NCBI RefSeq assembly: GCF_022346425.1
Contig: NZ_JAKRCW010000006.1
Coordinates: 80,925 to 144,924 of the forward strand
DNA from: Pseudoglutamicibacter albus
GTDB lineage: Bacteria > Actinomycetota > Actinomycetes > Actinomycetales > Micrococcaceae
Direction: 5' to 3'
DNA: 64,000 bases
Part shown: positions 37,516 through 45,691 of the stretch, piece after piece
Layout of the letters: each line of letters opens with the position of its first letter
Position numbering within the stretch: position 1 is the first letter of the stretch
Notes under the pieces: generated by a model
Told to the model about the DNA's origin: nothing
Databases searched by the model: none
Seen by the model: the letters and a program-made list of their open reading frames with translations, nothing else
Program-made: the position numbers and the translations under genes

Positions 37516-38754
37516 CTAACCGGCGCCTCTGGCTTGCGCGATGACCCCGGGGAGGGCGTCGATGAGCGCCTGCACTGATTCTTCGGTGGTGAGTGGGCCC
37601 ATGCTGAAGCGTTGCACATCGGTTGCGTCTTGTTTGCTACGGCCCATCGCTAACAGGACGTGGGAGGGCTGCGCCATCCCGGCGGTGCATGCGGAGCCGG
37701 TCGAGGTCGCGAACCCGAGGCTGTCTAGGAGGAACAGGACCGAGTCCCCCTGGGCGCCAGGGACGCTCAGATGCACGATGCCGGGCAACTGCTGCGCTGA
37801 GTTCCCGCCACGTGATGCCCGGTTAGCGGCTGCCTGGACGCCGGATACGGTCGCGTTGGGGATGGTTGTGGTGATCGCGTGGACCAGTTTTTCCCGCAGG
37901 CACTCCAGCCGTTCAATCTCTTGGTCGAGGCTTGCTTGCGCGGCGGTCGCGGCAGCGGCGAAGGCTGACGCGGAGGCGACGTCGGCAGTTCCGGAGCGTA
38001 GGCCACGTTCTTGTCCGCCTCCGTGGATGTGCGGTGTGAGCTGGGCGGTGCGGCGCACAATGAGCGCCCCGATCCCCACTGGCCCGCCGAGTTTGTGAGC
38101 GGTGATGGCCGCGGTGGTGATAGCAGGATTGTTCAGCTGTGTAGGGGTGTGTCCGAAAGCCTGCACCGCATCCGTGTGGAAGGGCACACCGTGCTCGGCA
38201 GCGATGGCTGCGGCTTCTTCGACTGGCTGGATGGTGCCGACCTCGTTATTCGCCCACATCAGGGTCGCCAGAGCGGTGCGTTCCGGCGCGTATGCTAGCG
38301 CGGCACGCCACGCATCGAGATCCACCACGGCATCCTCGGTGACCAGAACCAGCACGGGTTCGGCGCCGTGGTGTTGGGCGAGGTATTCGATCACATCAAG
38401 CACGGCAGGATGCTCAATCCCGGTATAGATGATGCGCGGCCGGGCCGGCTTGCCCACAGCTGGCTCCGGCTTGGAACCGGGCACTGCGTTGCGTTTGGCG
38501 TAGAGGCCCTTGATCGCGATGTTATCGGCCTCGGTGCCGCCTGAAGTGAACACGATTTCAGCGGGATCAACCCCGGCGGCGTGCGCGAGCTCGATGCGCG
38601 CGGCATCGTGGATACGGCGAGCAGTGCGGCCCGCGGTGTGGAGCGACCCCGCGTTGCCGATAACCCCCATATGCTCGATGAGCGCGGCACGTGCCGGCTC
38701 AGACAGCGGGGTGGTTGCGGCGTGGTCGAAGTAATGGATCGGCTGATTCCTCAC
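37516..38754 (-). CDS. Cysteine desulfurase (IscS/NifS-like)
   Basis: 412 residues, a class V aminotransferase fold. YFDHAATTPLSE opens the protein, the PLP-binding Lys is in AHKLGGPVGIGAL (about 219), and the active-site Cys is in SACTAGMAQPSHVL (about 355). The enzyme turns cysteine into alanine and an enzyme-bound persulfide. Because mnmA follows 148 bases downstream on the same strand, its main job is probably sulfur supply for tRNA thiolation. In M. tuberculosis Rv3025c and Rv3024c are paired the same way. The start is GTG, with a purine-rich stretch unusually close to it. Confidence 0.94.
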   Translation of the reverse strand: MRNQPIHYFDHAATTPLSEPARAALIEHMGVIGNAGSLHTAGRTARRIHDAARIELAHAAGVDPAEIVFTSGGTEADNIAIKGLYAKRNAVPGSKPEPAVGKPARPRIIYTGIEHPAVLDVIEYLAQHHGAEPVLVLVTEDAVVDLDAWRAALAYAPERTALATLMWANNEVGTIQPVEEAAAIAAEHGVPFHTDAVQAFGHTPTQLNNPAITTAAITAHKLGGPVGIGALIVRRTAQLTPHIHGGGQERGLRSGTADVASASAFAAAATAAQASLDQEIERLECLREKLVHAITTTIPNATVSGVQAAANRASRGGNSAQQLPGIVHLSVPGAQGDSVLFLLDSLGFATSTGSACTAGMAQPSHVLLAMGRSKQDATDVQRFSMGPLTTEESVQALIDALPGVIAQARGAG

Positions 38755-38790
38755 CCTCCCAGCCTAGCCCCGCTCCCCTGGCTGGCACTG

Positions 38791-38820
38791 CTGGCTCACT
38801 CCAGCCTGGCTCACTCCAGC
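38791..38820 (+). repeat. Two perfect copies of a 15-bp tandem repeat
   Basis: CTGGCTCACTCCAGC occurs at 38791-38805 and 38806-38820 and is followed by a decayed third copy (CTGGTTCGTCC). It lies in the divergent gap between the cysteine desulfurase and J-domain genes. Confidence 0.75.
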
Positions 38821-38896
38821 CTGGTTCGTCCACCCTCGCTCCCCAGCGCTCACCGTGTTCCGCACCCGATGAGTGAGGTAAGGCAGAATATTGACT

Positions 38897-39898
38897 ATGT
38901 CCGCCAGCCGCCGTCAAGCTTTTGAAACTCTCGGTCTACCCCCTAACGCTGACAGCCAAGCCATCCGTAAAGCGTTCCGTGCGCTTTCACGTACCCATCA
39001 CCCGGATCTCGGCGGCGATCCCGAAACTTATCAGGCGATCACCACCGCCTACACGGTCCTGACCGACACTGCCGCTGCGGCACAAGCCGATACCGCGGCC
39101 GCTAGAGCCGCGACCGCACAGCCGCCAGCGAGTCCTTCTGCGCGGTCGAAGTCCGCGCCGTCTACTCAGCGTGCAGCGCAGACCCGGCACGCATCGGGCG
39201 CTAGCGGCGCCGCTTCACGCGCCAACAGCACGGCCGCACACAACACAGACAACCGCTACACACCATCTGGCCCTGCTTCCCAGGACGTCACCTACGACGG
39301 CGCCCACCCTGCATTGAGTGAGCGTGACGCGCACACGCTCGTGCGGGGCTCTATCCGCCGTCGCAGCTTATTTGACCGCGCCGTCTACCGCGAGGCGCGC
39401 ACCGCGGCCGTCATGGATCTTTTCGAACGCATCCACGAACACGTTCCTGCGGCCCGCATGGTGCTGGGCGTCCGCATCGACGGGACGGATATTGAAGCAG
39501 TGATTTTCGCTGGCCACCGTCTGCTCGCGGTTGATGTTGAGGCTTCCGTGGATGCCGAACACGCGTGGGATGGCACAACACTGCGAGCGAATGGAAAGCC
39601 CCTGGCTTATACCCCAGACCACGATGCGGTGCATGCGTTGGAACGCAAGATCGGCGGCAGCCGCGCTGAGGCGTTGCATGTGTTGTTCGTTCCGGGGCGT
39701 TCGGCTCAACATCCGGTGGTGAACCGGGTGGGCGCTACCGCAGGTGTCACGGGGCCTTCACCGATTGCGCGTGCCGCCGGCGAGGGGATTGCTTATCTTG
39801 CAGGTGGCCCGAACCCCAGTAGCATCAACCTTTCTGTGTATGGTCAGTTGCTCCAGTTCGCAGGACGCGACACACACAAAAAGAACACCGTTCCGTGA
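38897..39898 (+). CDS. J-domain protein with unusual C-terminal domain
   Basis: About 333 residues. The N-terminal J domain (about 1-55) carries the HPD tripeptide in SRTHHPDLGG, needed to stimulate Hsp70 ATPase. An Ala/Thr/Ser-rich linker (about 60-125) follows. The C-terminal domain (about 140-330) has ARMVLGVRIDGTDIEAVIFAG, HRLLAVDVEAS and LHVLFVPGR, a pattern that recalls the nuclease-like NERD fold, but I do not see a full catalytic set. It lacks the zinc-finger and substrate-binding domains of classical DnaJ. It runs divergently from the cysteine desulfurase and is followed by trmL after 30 bases, so the two may be co-transcribed. Confidence 0.8.
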   Translation: MSASRRQAFETLGLPPNADSQAIRKAFRALSRTHHPDLGGDPETYQAITTAYTVLTDTAAAAQADTAAARAATAQPPASPSARSKSAPSTQRAAQTRHASGASGAASRANSTAAHNTDNRYTPSGPASQDVTYDGAHPALSERDAHTLVRGSIRRRSLFDRAVYREARTAAVMDLFERIHEHVPAARMVLGVRIDGTDIEAVIFAGHRLLAVDVEASVDAEHAWDGTTLRANGKPLAYTPDHDAVHALERKIGGSRAEALHVLFVPGRSAQHPVVNRVGATAGVTGPSPIARAAGEGIAYLAGGPNPSSINLSVYGQLLQFAGRDTHKKNTVP

Positions 39899-39928
39899 TC
39901 AAACCGTTACATTAGCTAAACTGGCGGC

Positions 39929-40435
39929 GTGCTACGCATCGTCTTCAATACTCCTGAAATCCCAGGCAACACCGGTAACGCGATCCGGCTCGCTGCCATC
40001 ACCGGCGCCGAACTGCATCTTGTGGAGCCGTTGGGTTTCGATTTTGAAGACGCGAAATTGCGCCGCGCTGGCCTCGATTATCATGATCTGGCTGTGGTTA
40101 CGGTGCATCCGGACCTGGATACTGCGTTGCAGAAATTGGGGCCGGGACGTGTTTTTGCTTTCACTACTGACGGACACACCCGTTATGACACCGTGACCTA
40201 CCGCGAAGACGATATTCTCCTCTTCGGTAAAGAGTCCTCCGGACTCACCGAAGAAGAAAAGAACCATCCGCGCATCACTGAACGTCTCACGATCCCGATG
40301 CAGCCGGCCCGCAGGTCTCTAAACCTCGCGAACTCGGCTTCCATCGCTGTCTATGAGGCGTGGCGGCAACACGGGTTCCCAGGTTCCCGGCCGCTGGATG
40401 CGGCACCTGCTGATCTCACTATTGGAAACGTTTAA
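39929..40435 (+). CDS. trmL: tRNA (cytidine/uridine-34 2'-O)-methyltransferase, TrmL type
   Basis: 168 residues, a minimal SPOUT methyltransferase. IVFNTPEIPGNTGNAIRLAA (about 4-23), LLFGKESSGL (about 97) and PMQPARRSLNLANSASIAVYE (about 122-142) form the trefoil-knot SAM site. TrmL methylates the ribose of the wobble base in certain leucine tRNAs. GTG 39929 is the only start in range and has no upstream ribosome-binding site; TAGCTAAACT just before it looks like a -10 element, so the mRNA may be almost leaderless. An RskA-like gene follows after 16 bases. Confidence 0.93.
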   Translation: MLRIVFNTPEIPGNTGNAIRLAAITGAELHLVEPLGFDFEDAKLRRAGLDYHDLAVVTVHPDLDTALQKLGPGRVFAFTTDGHTRYDTVTYREDDILLFGKESSGLTEEEKNHPRITERLTIPMQPARRSLNLANSASIAVYEAWRQHGFPGSRPLDAAPADLTIGNV

Positions 40436-40451
40436 GGAAAGGCTTACAACC

Positions 40452-41018
40452 ATGAACCAACTGAATGAAGCCGACCTTGACGTACTCGGTGACTTTGAGG
40501 AACTCGGCGGTTTTGAGGAACAAGAACACGGCCGTAGCCGCCGCAAGGCGCCTTCGGCTGGCAAGATCGCGGTCATCAGCGTCATCACGGTGGTTGTGCT
40601 CGCTGTGATCGGTTTCTTCGCGGTGCGTGCCATGTGGCCGTCTTCTGAAAAGATCGCAGGCGAAGTCGCGCAAGAGGTCCTCGACGCCCCGGACGCCCAG
40701 ACCCACACCGCTAAGTCGAAAGACGGCGAGATTGAGGTGGTCACTAGCGCGGAGTTGAACTCATACGCGGTCAAGGTCAAGGGTGTCCCTCACGCTCCGC
40801 AGAACAGCGAATACCAGCTGTATCTAAGCGATAAAGACAACGCGCTACGCCCCTCCACCTTGCTAGGTGGGCAGCCGAACGATGAGTGGGTCGGCGTCCG
40901 CAACGAACTCAACACGACGCGTGAAATCCACGTCACGATCGTCACTGAAGGCGGGCAGCAGCGCCCACCAGCCAACGATGTGGTTGCCATCCAGATCCCG
41001 GAAGGCGCCGGTAAGTAG
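40452..41018 (+). CDS. RskA-like single-pass membrane protein
   Basis: 188 residues. An acidic cytoplasmic start (about 1-35) is followed by one membrane segment (about 38-60), then an external domain (about 75-188) with SEYQLYLSDKD, LLGGQPNDEWVGV and HVTIVTEGGQQRPP. The last three resemble the C-terminal anti-sigma-K factor (RskA) domain. I see no zinc-type anti-sigma domain at the N-terminus and no ECF sigma gene nearby, so a true anti-sigma role is doubtful. GGAAAGG precedes the ATG by 9 bases. It follows trmL closely. Confidence 0.7.
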   Translation: MNQLNEADLDVLGDFEELGGFEEQEHGRSRRKAPSAGKIAVISVITVVVLAVIGFFAVRAMWPSSEKIAGEVAQEVLDAPDAQTHTAKSKDGEIEVVTSAELNSYAVKVKGVPHAPQNSEYQLYLSDKDNALRPSTLLGGQPNDEWVGVRNELNTTREIHVTIVTEGGQQRPPANDVVAIQIPEGAGK

Positions 41019-41040
41019 CGCGGATAGCGGAGGTGCTCGC

Positions 41041-41120
41041 TAGCGGCGCAGTAGAGGGCCACTAGCGGCGCGGCAGAGGGCCAGTTGCGGCGCGAGTGTA
41101 GCGGCACGGCAGAGGTCCAG
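41041..41120 (+). repeat. Imperfect 22-bp tandem repeat
   Basis: The unit TAGCGGCGCxGyAGAGGGCC plus two bases occurs at 41041-41062, 41063-41084 and 41099-41120, with a truncated unit between 41085 and 41098. It fills the gap between the convergent RskA-like and PIG-L genes. I see no classical terminator here. Confidence 0.75.
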
Positions 41121-41155
41121 TATCGCCGCTGCTAAAGGCCGACTATCGGGACAGC

Positions 41156-42031
41156 TTAGAAACCGGCGATCGTCTCGGCGGAGTTCACGCACACCGCGTG
41201 GAACGACTCCGCCGCTTTCGCATCGTCCGAGGCGGCGCGTTGCTGGGCGATGCGTGCGGCTTGGTGCCGCACAAACTGTTGCATCTTCTCCACATCCGGG
41301 TGTTGGGATGCGTGCTTGAGAAGCGCTTGGATCTTGGTTTCGAGGCTCTCTGTGATGTCCACGGCCATGTTCGTTAGGTGCCCCGGTTGCCCGAAGTACC
41401 ACAGGTGAGGCAGTTTGTGTGGCTCGAGGCCGGCTTCCAGCAGCTCCGGGTATGCGTAGGGGTTCTCCAGCGACGGATACACTGCATGAGTGACCGCTTG
41501 CCCTACAGCAAGGTGGTCAGGATGTGATTTCTGGAAGCTCGTGTAGTCCCGCTCAGGGTGGTGGGTCAAGATCAGGTCCGGGCGCACTCGGCGTCCGATC
41601 TCCACGATGTCCTTGAGCAGCTCATCACTCACGTGCAGATCCCCGTCCGGGTAGTCCCAGAACTCGACCGAAGCGATCCCCACAACCTCTGCCGCTTCCC
41701 GCTGTTCCTCCCGACGGCGGGATACAACATCATCGCCGCGGGCCTCATCGCTGAAACCGCCGGCGCCCCCGCCGGTCACCACGGTGAGGTGGATGTCGAT
41801 GCCGCCTGCCGCCCACCGTGCCAGTGTTCCAGCGGCGCCGAAGTCAACATCGTCTGGGTGCGCTGTCAGCACCAGAACTTTCGATACACCCACCGGGGCG
41901 CCCGTGGCCGGGTCAAGCGCGACGGCGCCCGCTACCCCGGCACCCTCTACCGCGGTGCCCGTTACTCCGGGGCCCTCTGCCCCGGCCGTCGAATCCGCTG
42001 ACATCGAATTCACCGACGCTGAAGCGTTCAC
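41156..42031 (-). CDS. PIG-L family deacetylase
   Basis: 291 residues. The zinc-binding motif AHPDDVDFGAAGTL (about 56-69) and the later HPDH (about 168) define the PIG-L/LmbE fold, with LILTHHPERDYTSFQKSH between. Family members remove acyl groups from GlcNAc conjugates, including mycothiol precursors and conjugates (MshB, Mca) in actinobacteria. Which substrate is used here cannot be told. The first 45 residues are Gly/Ala/Val/Thr repeats (GVTGTAVEG, GVAGAVALD) and may be unstructured; a shorter start is possible. The gene follows etfA after 12 bases on the same strand. Confidence 0.87.
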   Translation of the reverse strand: MNASASVNSMSADSTAGAEGPGVTGTAVEGAGVAGAVALDPATGAPVGVSKVLVLTAHPDDVDFGAAGTLARWAAGGIDIHLTVVTGGGAGGFSDEARGDDVVSRRREEQREAAEVVGIASVEFWDYPDGDLHVSDELLKDIVEIGRRVRPDLILTHHPERDYTSFQKSHPDHLAVGQAVTHAVYPSLENPYAYPELLEAGLEPHKLPHLWYFGQPGHLTNMAVDITESLETKIQALLKHASQHPDVEKMQQFVRHQAARIAQQRAASDDAKAAESFHAVCVNSAETIAGF

Positions 42032-42043
42032 GAGACTGCCCTA

Positions 42044-43015
42044 CTAACTCTGTTGTTTACGGGCGCGGATAGCTTCAGCAGCTTGAGGTAGGACCGTGTT
42101 CAGATCGCCTACGATACCGAAATCAGCGATATCGAAAATAGGGGCGTCCATGTCAGTGTTCACCGCGACGATCGTGCCGGACTGGCGCATGCCCGCAACG
42201 TGGTGCACCGCACCTGATATACCGGCTGCGATATACAGGTCAGGCCGCACCGTGGCGCCGGTCTGCCCCACTTGTGTGTTGTGTGGGATCCAGCCTTCAT
42301 CGGTCGCATCACGTGTTGAACCGACCGCGCCGCCGAGGGCGTCAGCGAGCTGTTCGACCGGGCCGAAATCGCCGTCGGTACCGCGGCCGCCCGAAACCAC
42401 AACTCGGGCCGAGGACACGTCGGGGCGTCCGTCGTAAACCACCGGGGTGCGGAAGATAATCTGTGCGCCTTCACGCCCGCCCGTGCTCAACGTAACCACC
42501 TCGGCGGTCTGTGCGGCAGCCTGCGCGGAAGCGGGAACGCCCGGAACCAGCGTTAGGAAAGCGGTCGCCGTGGTGGGGCGCACTGCAGAGCTCCACTCCC
42601 CCGAAAGCACATCCTTACGCACCGCAAGACCCGAGGCCGCGGTGAGTGGGCCTTCAGTTGCAGGCTCAACGGCGGAAACTTGAGTGATGAGCGCCGACTC
42701 CGTAAGCGCGGCCGCACGCGCCATGACTTCGGTTTCGATCGGCTCGATGCTGCTGAGCACCGTCACGGCCTCGCTTGCACGCACGGCACCGACCAAAACA
42801 TCGGCCTGCCCCACCGCAACAGAGCCCGACGGATCCTGTTCAGCCGCATACACCCGCTGAGCGCCCGCGGCACCCAACGCCGCGACCGCATCGGCTGAGA
42901 CGGCCGAACCCACGGCAACAGCAACGGGCCCTAAACCGGCCGCAACACCGAGAACTTCCTGTTGGGAAGCCGAAAGCTGCGGCCCAACAGAATCCAGATA
43001 CACAAGAACAGTCAC
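42044..43015 (-). CDS. etfA: Electron transfer flavoprotein alpha subunit
   Basis: 323 residues. The C-terminal FAD-binding domain (about 195-315) has VVSGGRGTDGDFGPVEQLAD, GWIPHNTQVGQTG, PDLYIAAGISGAVHHVAGM and IVAVNTDMDAPIFDIADFG, all diagnostic. With EtfB it accepts electrons from acyl-CoA and similar dehydrogenases and passes them towards quinone. It lies 79 bases after etfB. In M. tuberculosis fixA-fixB (Rv3029c-Rv3028c) also lie a few genes from the desulfurase and mnmA genes, so the order is conserved. Confidence 0.96.
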   Translation of the reverse strand: MTVLVYLDSVGPQLSASQQEVLGVAAGLGPVAVAVGSAVSADAVAALGAAGAQRVYAAEQDPSGSVAVGQADVLVGAVRASEAVTVLSSIEPIETEVMARAAALTESALITQVSAVEPATEGPLTAASGLAVRKDVLSGEWSSAVRPTTATAFLTLVPGVPASAQAAAQTAEVVTLSTGGREGAQIIFRTPVVYDGRPDVSSARVVVSGGRGTDGDFGPVEQLADALGGAVGSTRDATDEGWIPHNTQVGQTGATVRPDLYIAAGISGAVHHVAGMRQSGTIVAVNTDMDAPIFDIADFGIVGDLNTVLPQAAEAIRARKQQS

Positions 43016-43094
43016 AAGAAACTCCAGAAACGTCTAAAACCCGATACCGAGAAACTCTGCCGGCCGCAGACACCCCGCCTGCCGCGCACGAGGG

Positions 43095-43901
43095 TTAGAG
43101 CAGATTATTTTCAGCTAAATACTCAGCCAGCGCCTCACCAGCTGCACCATCATCAACAATCACACGGCCCGGTTTACGTGCCGGAACCGGTTCCGCAGCA
43201 GTCACAACAGCAGAGGCCGCAGACGACCCCACCCAGTCAGCAGACAAGCCGAGATCCGCAAGCGTGACCGTGTCCGTCTTCTTCTTCCGGGCGGCAAGCA
43301 TCGACTTGAAGTTCGGGTAGCGCGGCTCATTAGCCTGATCCGTAACCGAAACCACCACCGGCCAGCCGCTAGCAACCTCAAGCACCTCGCCGATACCCTG
43401 GCGGCGGCCACGCAACTGGCCCGCATCAAGCTCAAGCGAATCCAGCATCGTCAGCTGCGGCCAGCCAAGACGCGCGGCGACCAGGGAAGGCATGACACCC
43501 ATCTCCGCGTCAGTGGATTCCATGCCGAAAACCACAACATCCGGGTTCTCGCCCCGGATCGCGGCCTCCAAAACACGAGAGGTCGACAACGCATCAGAAC
43601 CAGCCAACTCGTCATCCAGAACATGAACTGCGCGTGTTGCTCCCATCTGCAGGGCCTTCTTCAACGCGGCTTTAGCTCCGTCTGGGCCCATCGTCACAAC
43701 AGTGACCGGGCACACCTTGTCCCCGCCAGCAGCCTCAGACAACGCGACAGCCGCCTCGATGGCGTTCTCATCCAGCTCAGACAAGATCGACTCCTCACGA
43801 ACCAGGCGGTTCTCCGAATCGAACTGCCGCTCAAACTGGGCATCAGGAACGTACTTGACCAAGACCATCACATGCTGTGGGCTCGTCTCGGCTGTACTCA
43901 T
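43095..43901 (-). CDS. etfB: Electron transfer flavoprotein beta subunit
   Basis: 268 residues from ATG 43901. HVMVLVKYVPD opens the Rossmann-like fold, with ALKKALQMGATRAVHVLDD (about 85-103), VVFGMESTDAEMGVMPSLVA (about 127-146) and the ETF-beta signature region ANEPRYPNFKSMLAARKKK (about 200-218). It binds AMP and pairs with EtfA. AGGAG lies 7 bases before the start; the frame stays open to 44039, but that extension crosses the upstream terminator and is not coding. Confidence 0.96.
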   Translation of the reverse strand: MSTAETSPQHVMVLVKYVPDAQFERQFDSENRLVREESILSELDENAIEAAVALSEAAGGDKVCPVTVVTMGPDGAKAALKKALQMGATRAVHVLDDELAGSDALSTSRVLEAAIRGENPDVVVFGMESTDAEMGVMPSLVAARLGWPQLTMLDSLELDAGQLRGRRQGIGEVLEVASGWPVVVSVTDQANEPRYPNFKSMLAARKKKTDTVTLADLGLSADWVGSSAASAVVTAAEPVPARKPGRVIVDDGAAGEALAEYLAENNLL

Positions 43902-43938
43902 GTTTTCACTCCTGCTCGCAATGAACACAAACTGCTCT

Positions 43939-43998
43939 CGATGAACAAAAAACGGTGGCTTATACGATGCCTTCCGTAGTCCATCGTATAAGCCACCG
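43939..43998 (-). terminator. Very strong terminator after the HtrA protease gene
   Basis: A perfect 17-bp stem (43953-43969 with 43982-43998) and a 12-base loop. On the minus strand it is directly followed by TTTTTTGTTC. It lies 74 bases past the protease stop and separates it from etfB. Confidence 0.95.
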
Positions 43999-44071
43999 CC
44001 CGCATCGTGGCATCCCGCAGCCAGAAAGTAGGCGTCCACGCTGGCTGATTGATGCGAATGCGCTCGTTGAT

Positions 44072-45562
44072 TTATGCGTCAGTGCCACCCAATGTGGCGT
44101 CCATGGTGTGTTCCTCGCCGTTGCGTTTGACTGTCACCTTGACGGTAGCGCCCTCCGGGTAGGAACGGATGGTCGCGGTCAGGTCAACGGCGTCATTCAT
44201 GCGTTTATCGTTCACCTTGGTGATGACGTCATCCTTCTGGATGCCTGCTTTCGCAGCCAGTGAGTCAGGTACAACCTCGGAAACCACCGCGCCTTCCGTG
44301 AAGATCGTGGAACGGCCCGCGTTTGAAGGCTGAGCACGCGCCATCAGACCGAGCTGGCCGTGGGTCGCTTTACCGTTGCTCATGAGCTCTTGGGCAACAC
44401 GCTGGGCGATGTCGCCTGGCACGGCGAAACCAAGTCCGATAGAACCGGATTGGGCGCTTGGCGAGTAGATCGCTACGTTCACCCCGATCAGCTCGCCCTT
44501 GTCATTGACGAGCGCCCCACCGGAATTACCGTGGTTGATCGAGGCGTCAGTCTGCAACACGTTGATCGAGATACGCCCGGAAGGTTGCTGACGCTGTTCT
44601 TGCCCGGGGATCCGGAACTCCGGCAGGTCTTTATTGTTGGGGTCATCTTCCGGGGTCGATTTGACCGCCGAAGATGCGATCGAGATCGAGCGTTCACGGT
44701 TAGAAATAATGCCGGTAGACACCGTGTTCGGAAGCCCCAACGGCGCACCGATCGCGACCGCTTCCGAGCCCACGTTCACATCGTTCATATCAGCGAACTT
44801 GATCGGGGTGAATTTCGTATCCCCAGGGTTATCGATCTTCACAACCGCGAGGTCATAGAGCGGGTCTTGGCCCACCAATCTGGCTGGATAGGTTGTTCCG
44901 TCCGAGGTCTGGACCTCGATGGTCGCTTTATCTGAAGCACCGCTGAGCGTTGCGACGTGCTGGTTGGTGAGTACGTAGCCGTCTTCAGAGATGAACACAC
45001 CCGAGCCTGTGCCGGACTGTTTGCCATCGCTTGCGGAGATCGTGACGACGGATGGCATCGCGGTTGCTGCCGCGAGTGAAACCGGGGTCGCGGACTTGGG
45101 GTCACCACCGAACTGTTCCTGATAAGCCTGTTGCGCGGCAGGGCTGTTCGCGGCGGGGTTCTGTCCGGAGTCAGAGTGGTTGAATGCAACCACACCCGCG
45201 CCGGCGCCGCCGCCTGCAACAGCACCCAGGATCAAAGCCCCCGCAACGATCCCCCAACCGGGACGCCGCGATGTGCCGCGTTGCTTCTTCTTACGCCCAC
45301 CAGACGGTTGCGACTCATGTGGCTGCTGACCCAGCTGCTGCGTGTAATACTGCGGCGACTGCTGGGTCTGCGGCGACTGCTGAGTCTGCGGCGACTGCTG
45401 AGTCTGCGTTGGCTGCTGAGTCTGCGTTGGATGTTGAGTCTGTACCGGCTCCTGTTGCTGTTGCGGGCCGGGGCTTGGTGGAGGCGGCTGAGTATGTTGC
45501 TGGCCTGGCTGGTTCTGATTGCCGGGGTAGCCCTGTTGGCCGGCTGGATAAGAATTAGACAT
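44072..45562 (-). CDS. HtrA-like serine protease with PDZ domain
   Basis: 496 residues. The first 90 are a cytoplasmic Gln/Pro-rich stretch with repeated QTQQSPQ and PTQTQ units. A membrane segment (about 100-125) leads to an external trypsin-like domain with the triad His in GYVLTNQHVATLS (about 201), Asp in YDLAVVKI (about 238) and Ser in INHGNSGGALVN (about 347). A PDZ domain (about 395-490; LAAKAGIQKDDVITKVND) ends the protein. It resembles PepD/HtrA of actinobacteria, which degrade misfolded envelope proteins and link to PspA-type stress responses. The pspA region starts 130 bases away on the opposite strand. Confidence 0.93.
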   Translation of the reverse strand: MSNSYPAGQQGYPGNQNQPGQQHTQPPPPSPGPQQQQEPVQTQHPTQTQQPTQTQQSPQTQQSPQTQQSPQYYTQQLGQQPHESQPSGGRKKKQRGTSRRPGWGIVAGALILGAVAGGGAGAGVVAFNHSDSGQNPAANSPAAQQAYQEQFGGDPKSATPVSLAAATAMPSVVTISASDGKQSGTGSGVFISEDGYVLTNQHVATLSGASDKATIEVQTSDGTTYPARLVGQDPLYDLAVVKIDNPGDTKFTPIKFADMNDVNVGSEAVAIGAPLGLPNTVSTGIISNRERSISIASSAVKSTPEDDPNNKDLPEFRIPGQEQRQQPSGRISINVLQTDASINHGNSGGALVNDKGELIGVNVAIYSPSAQSGSIGLGFAVPGDIAQRVAQELMSNGKATHGQLGLMARAQPSNAGRSTIFTEGAVVSEVVPDSLAAKAGIQKDDVITKVNDKRMNDAVDLTATIRSYPEGATVKVTVKRNGEEHTMDATLGGTDA

Positions 45563-45691
45563 CTGCGGGCTTTCTCATAGAGATGATCAAAACTTCTAAG
45601 AACAGAGTAGCGATATCCCCTGAAAAGCGGCTGGACGGTCAATCCGCGGTTTCTTGAAGCTCACCGGAAGAATGCTTGATGAGGGGCCGTT

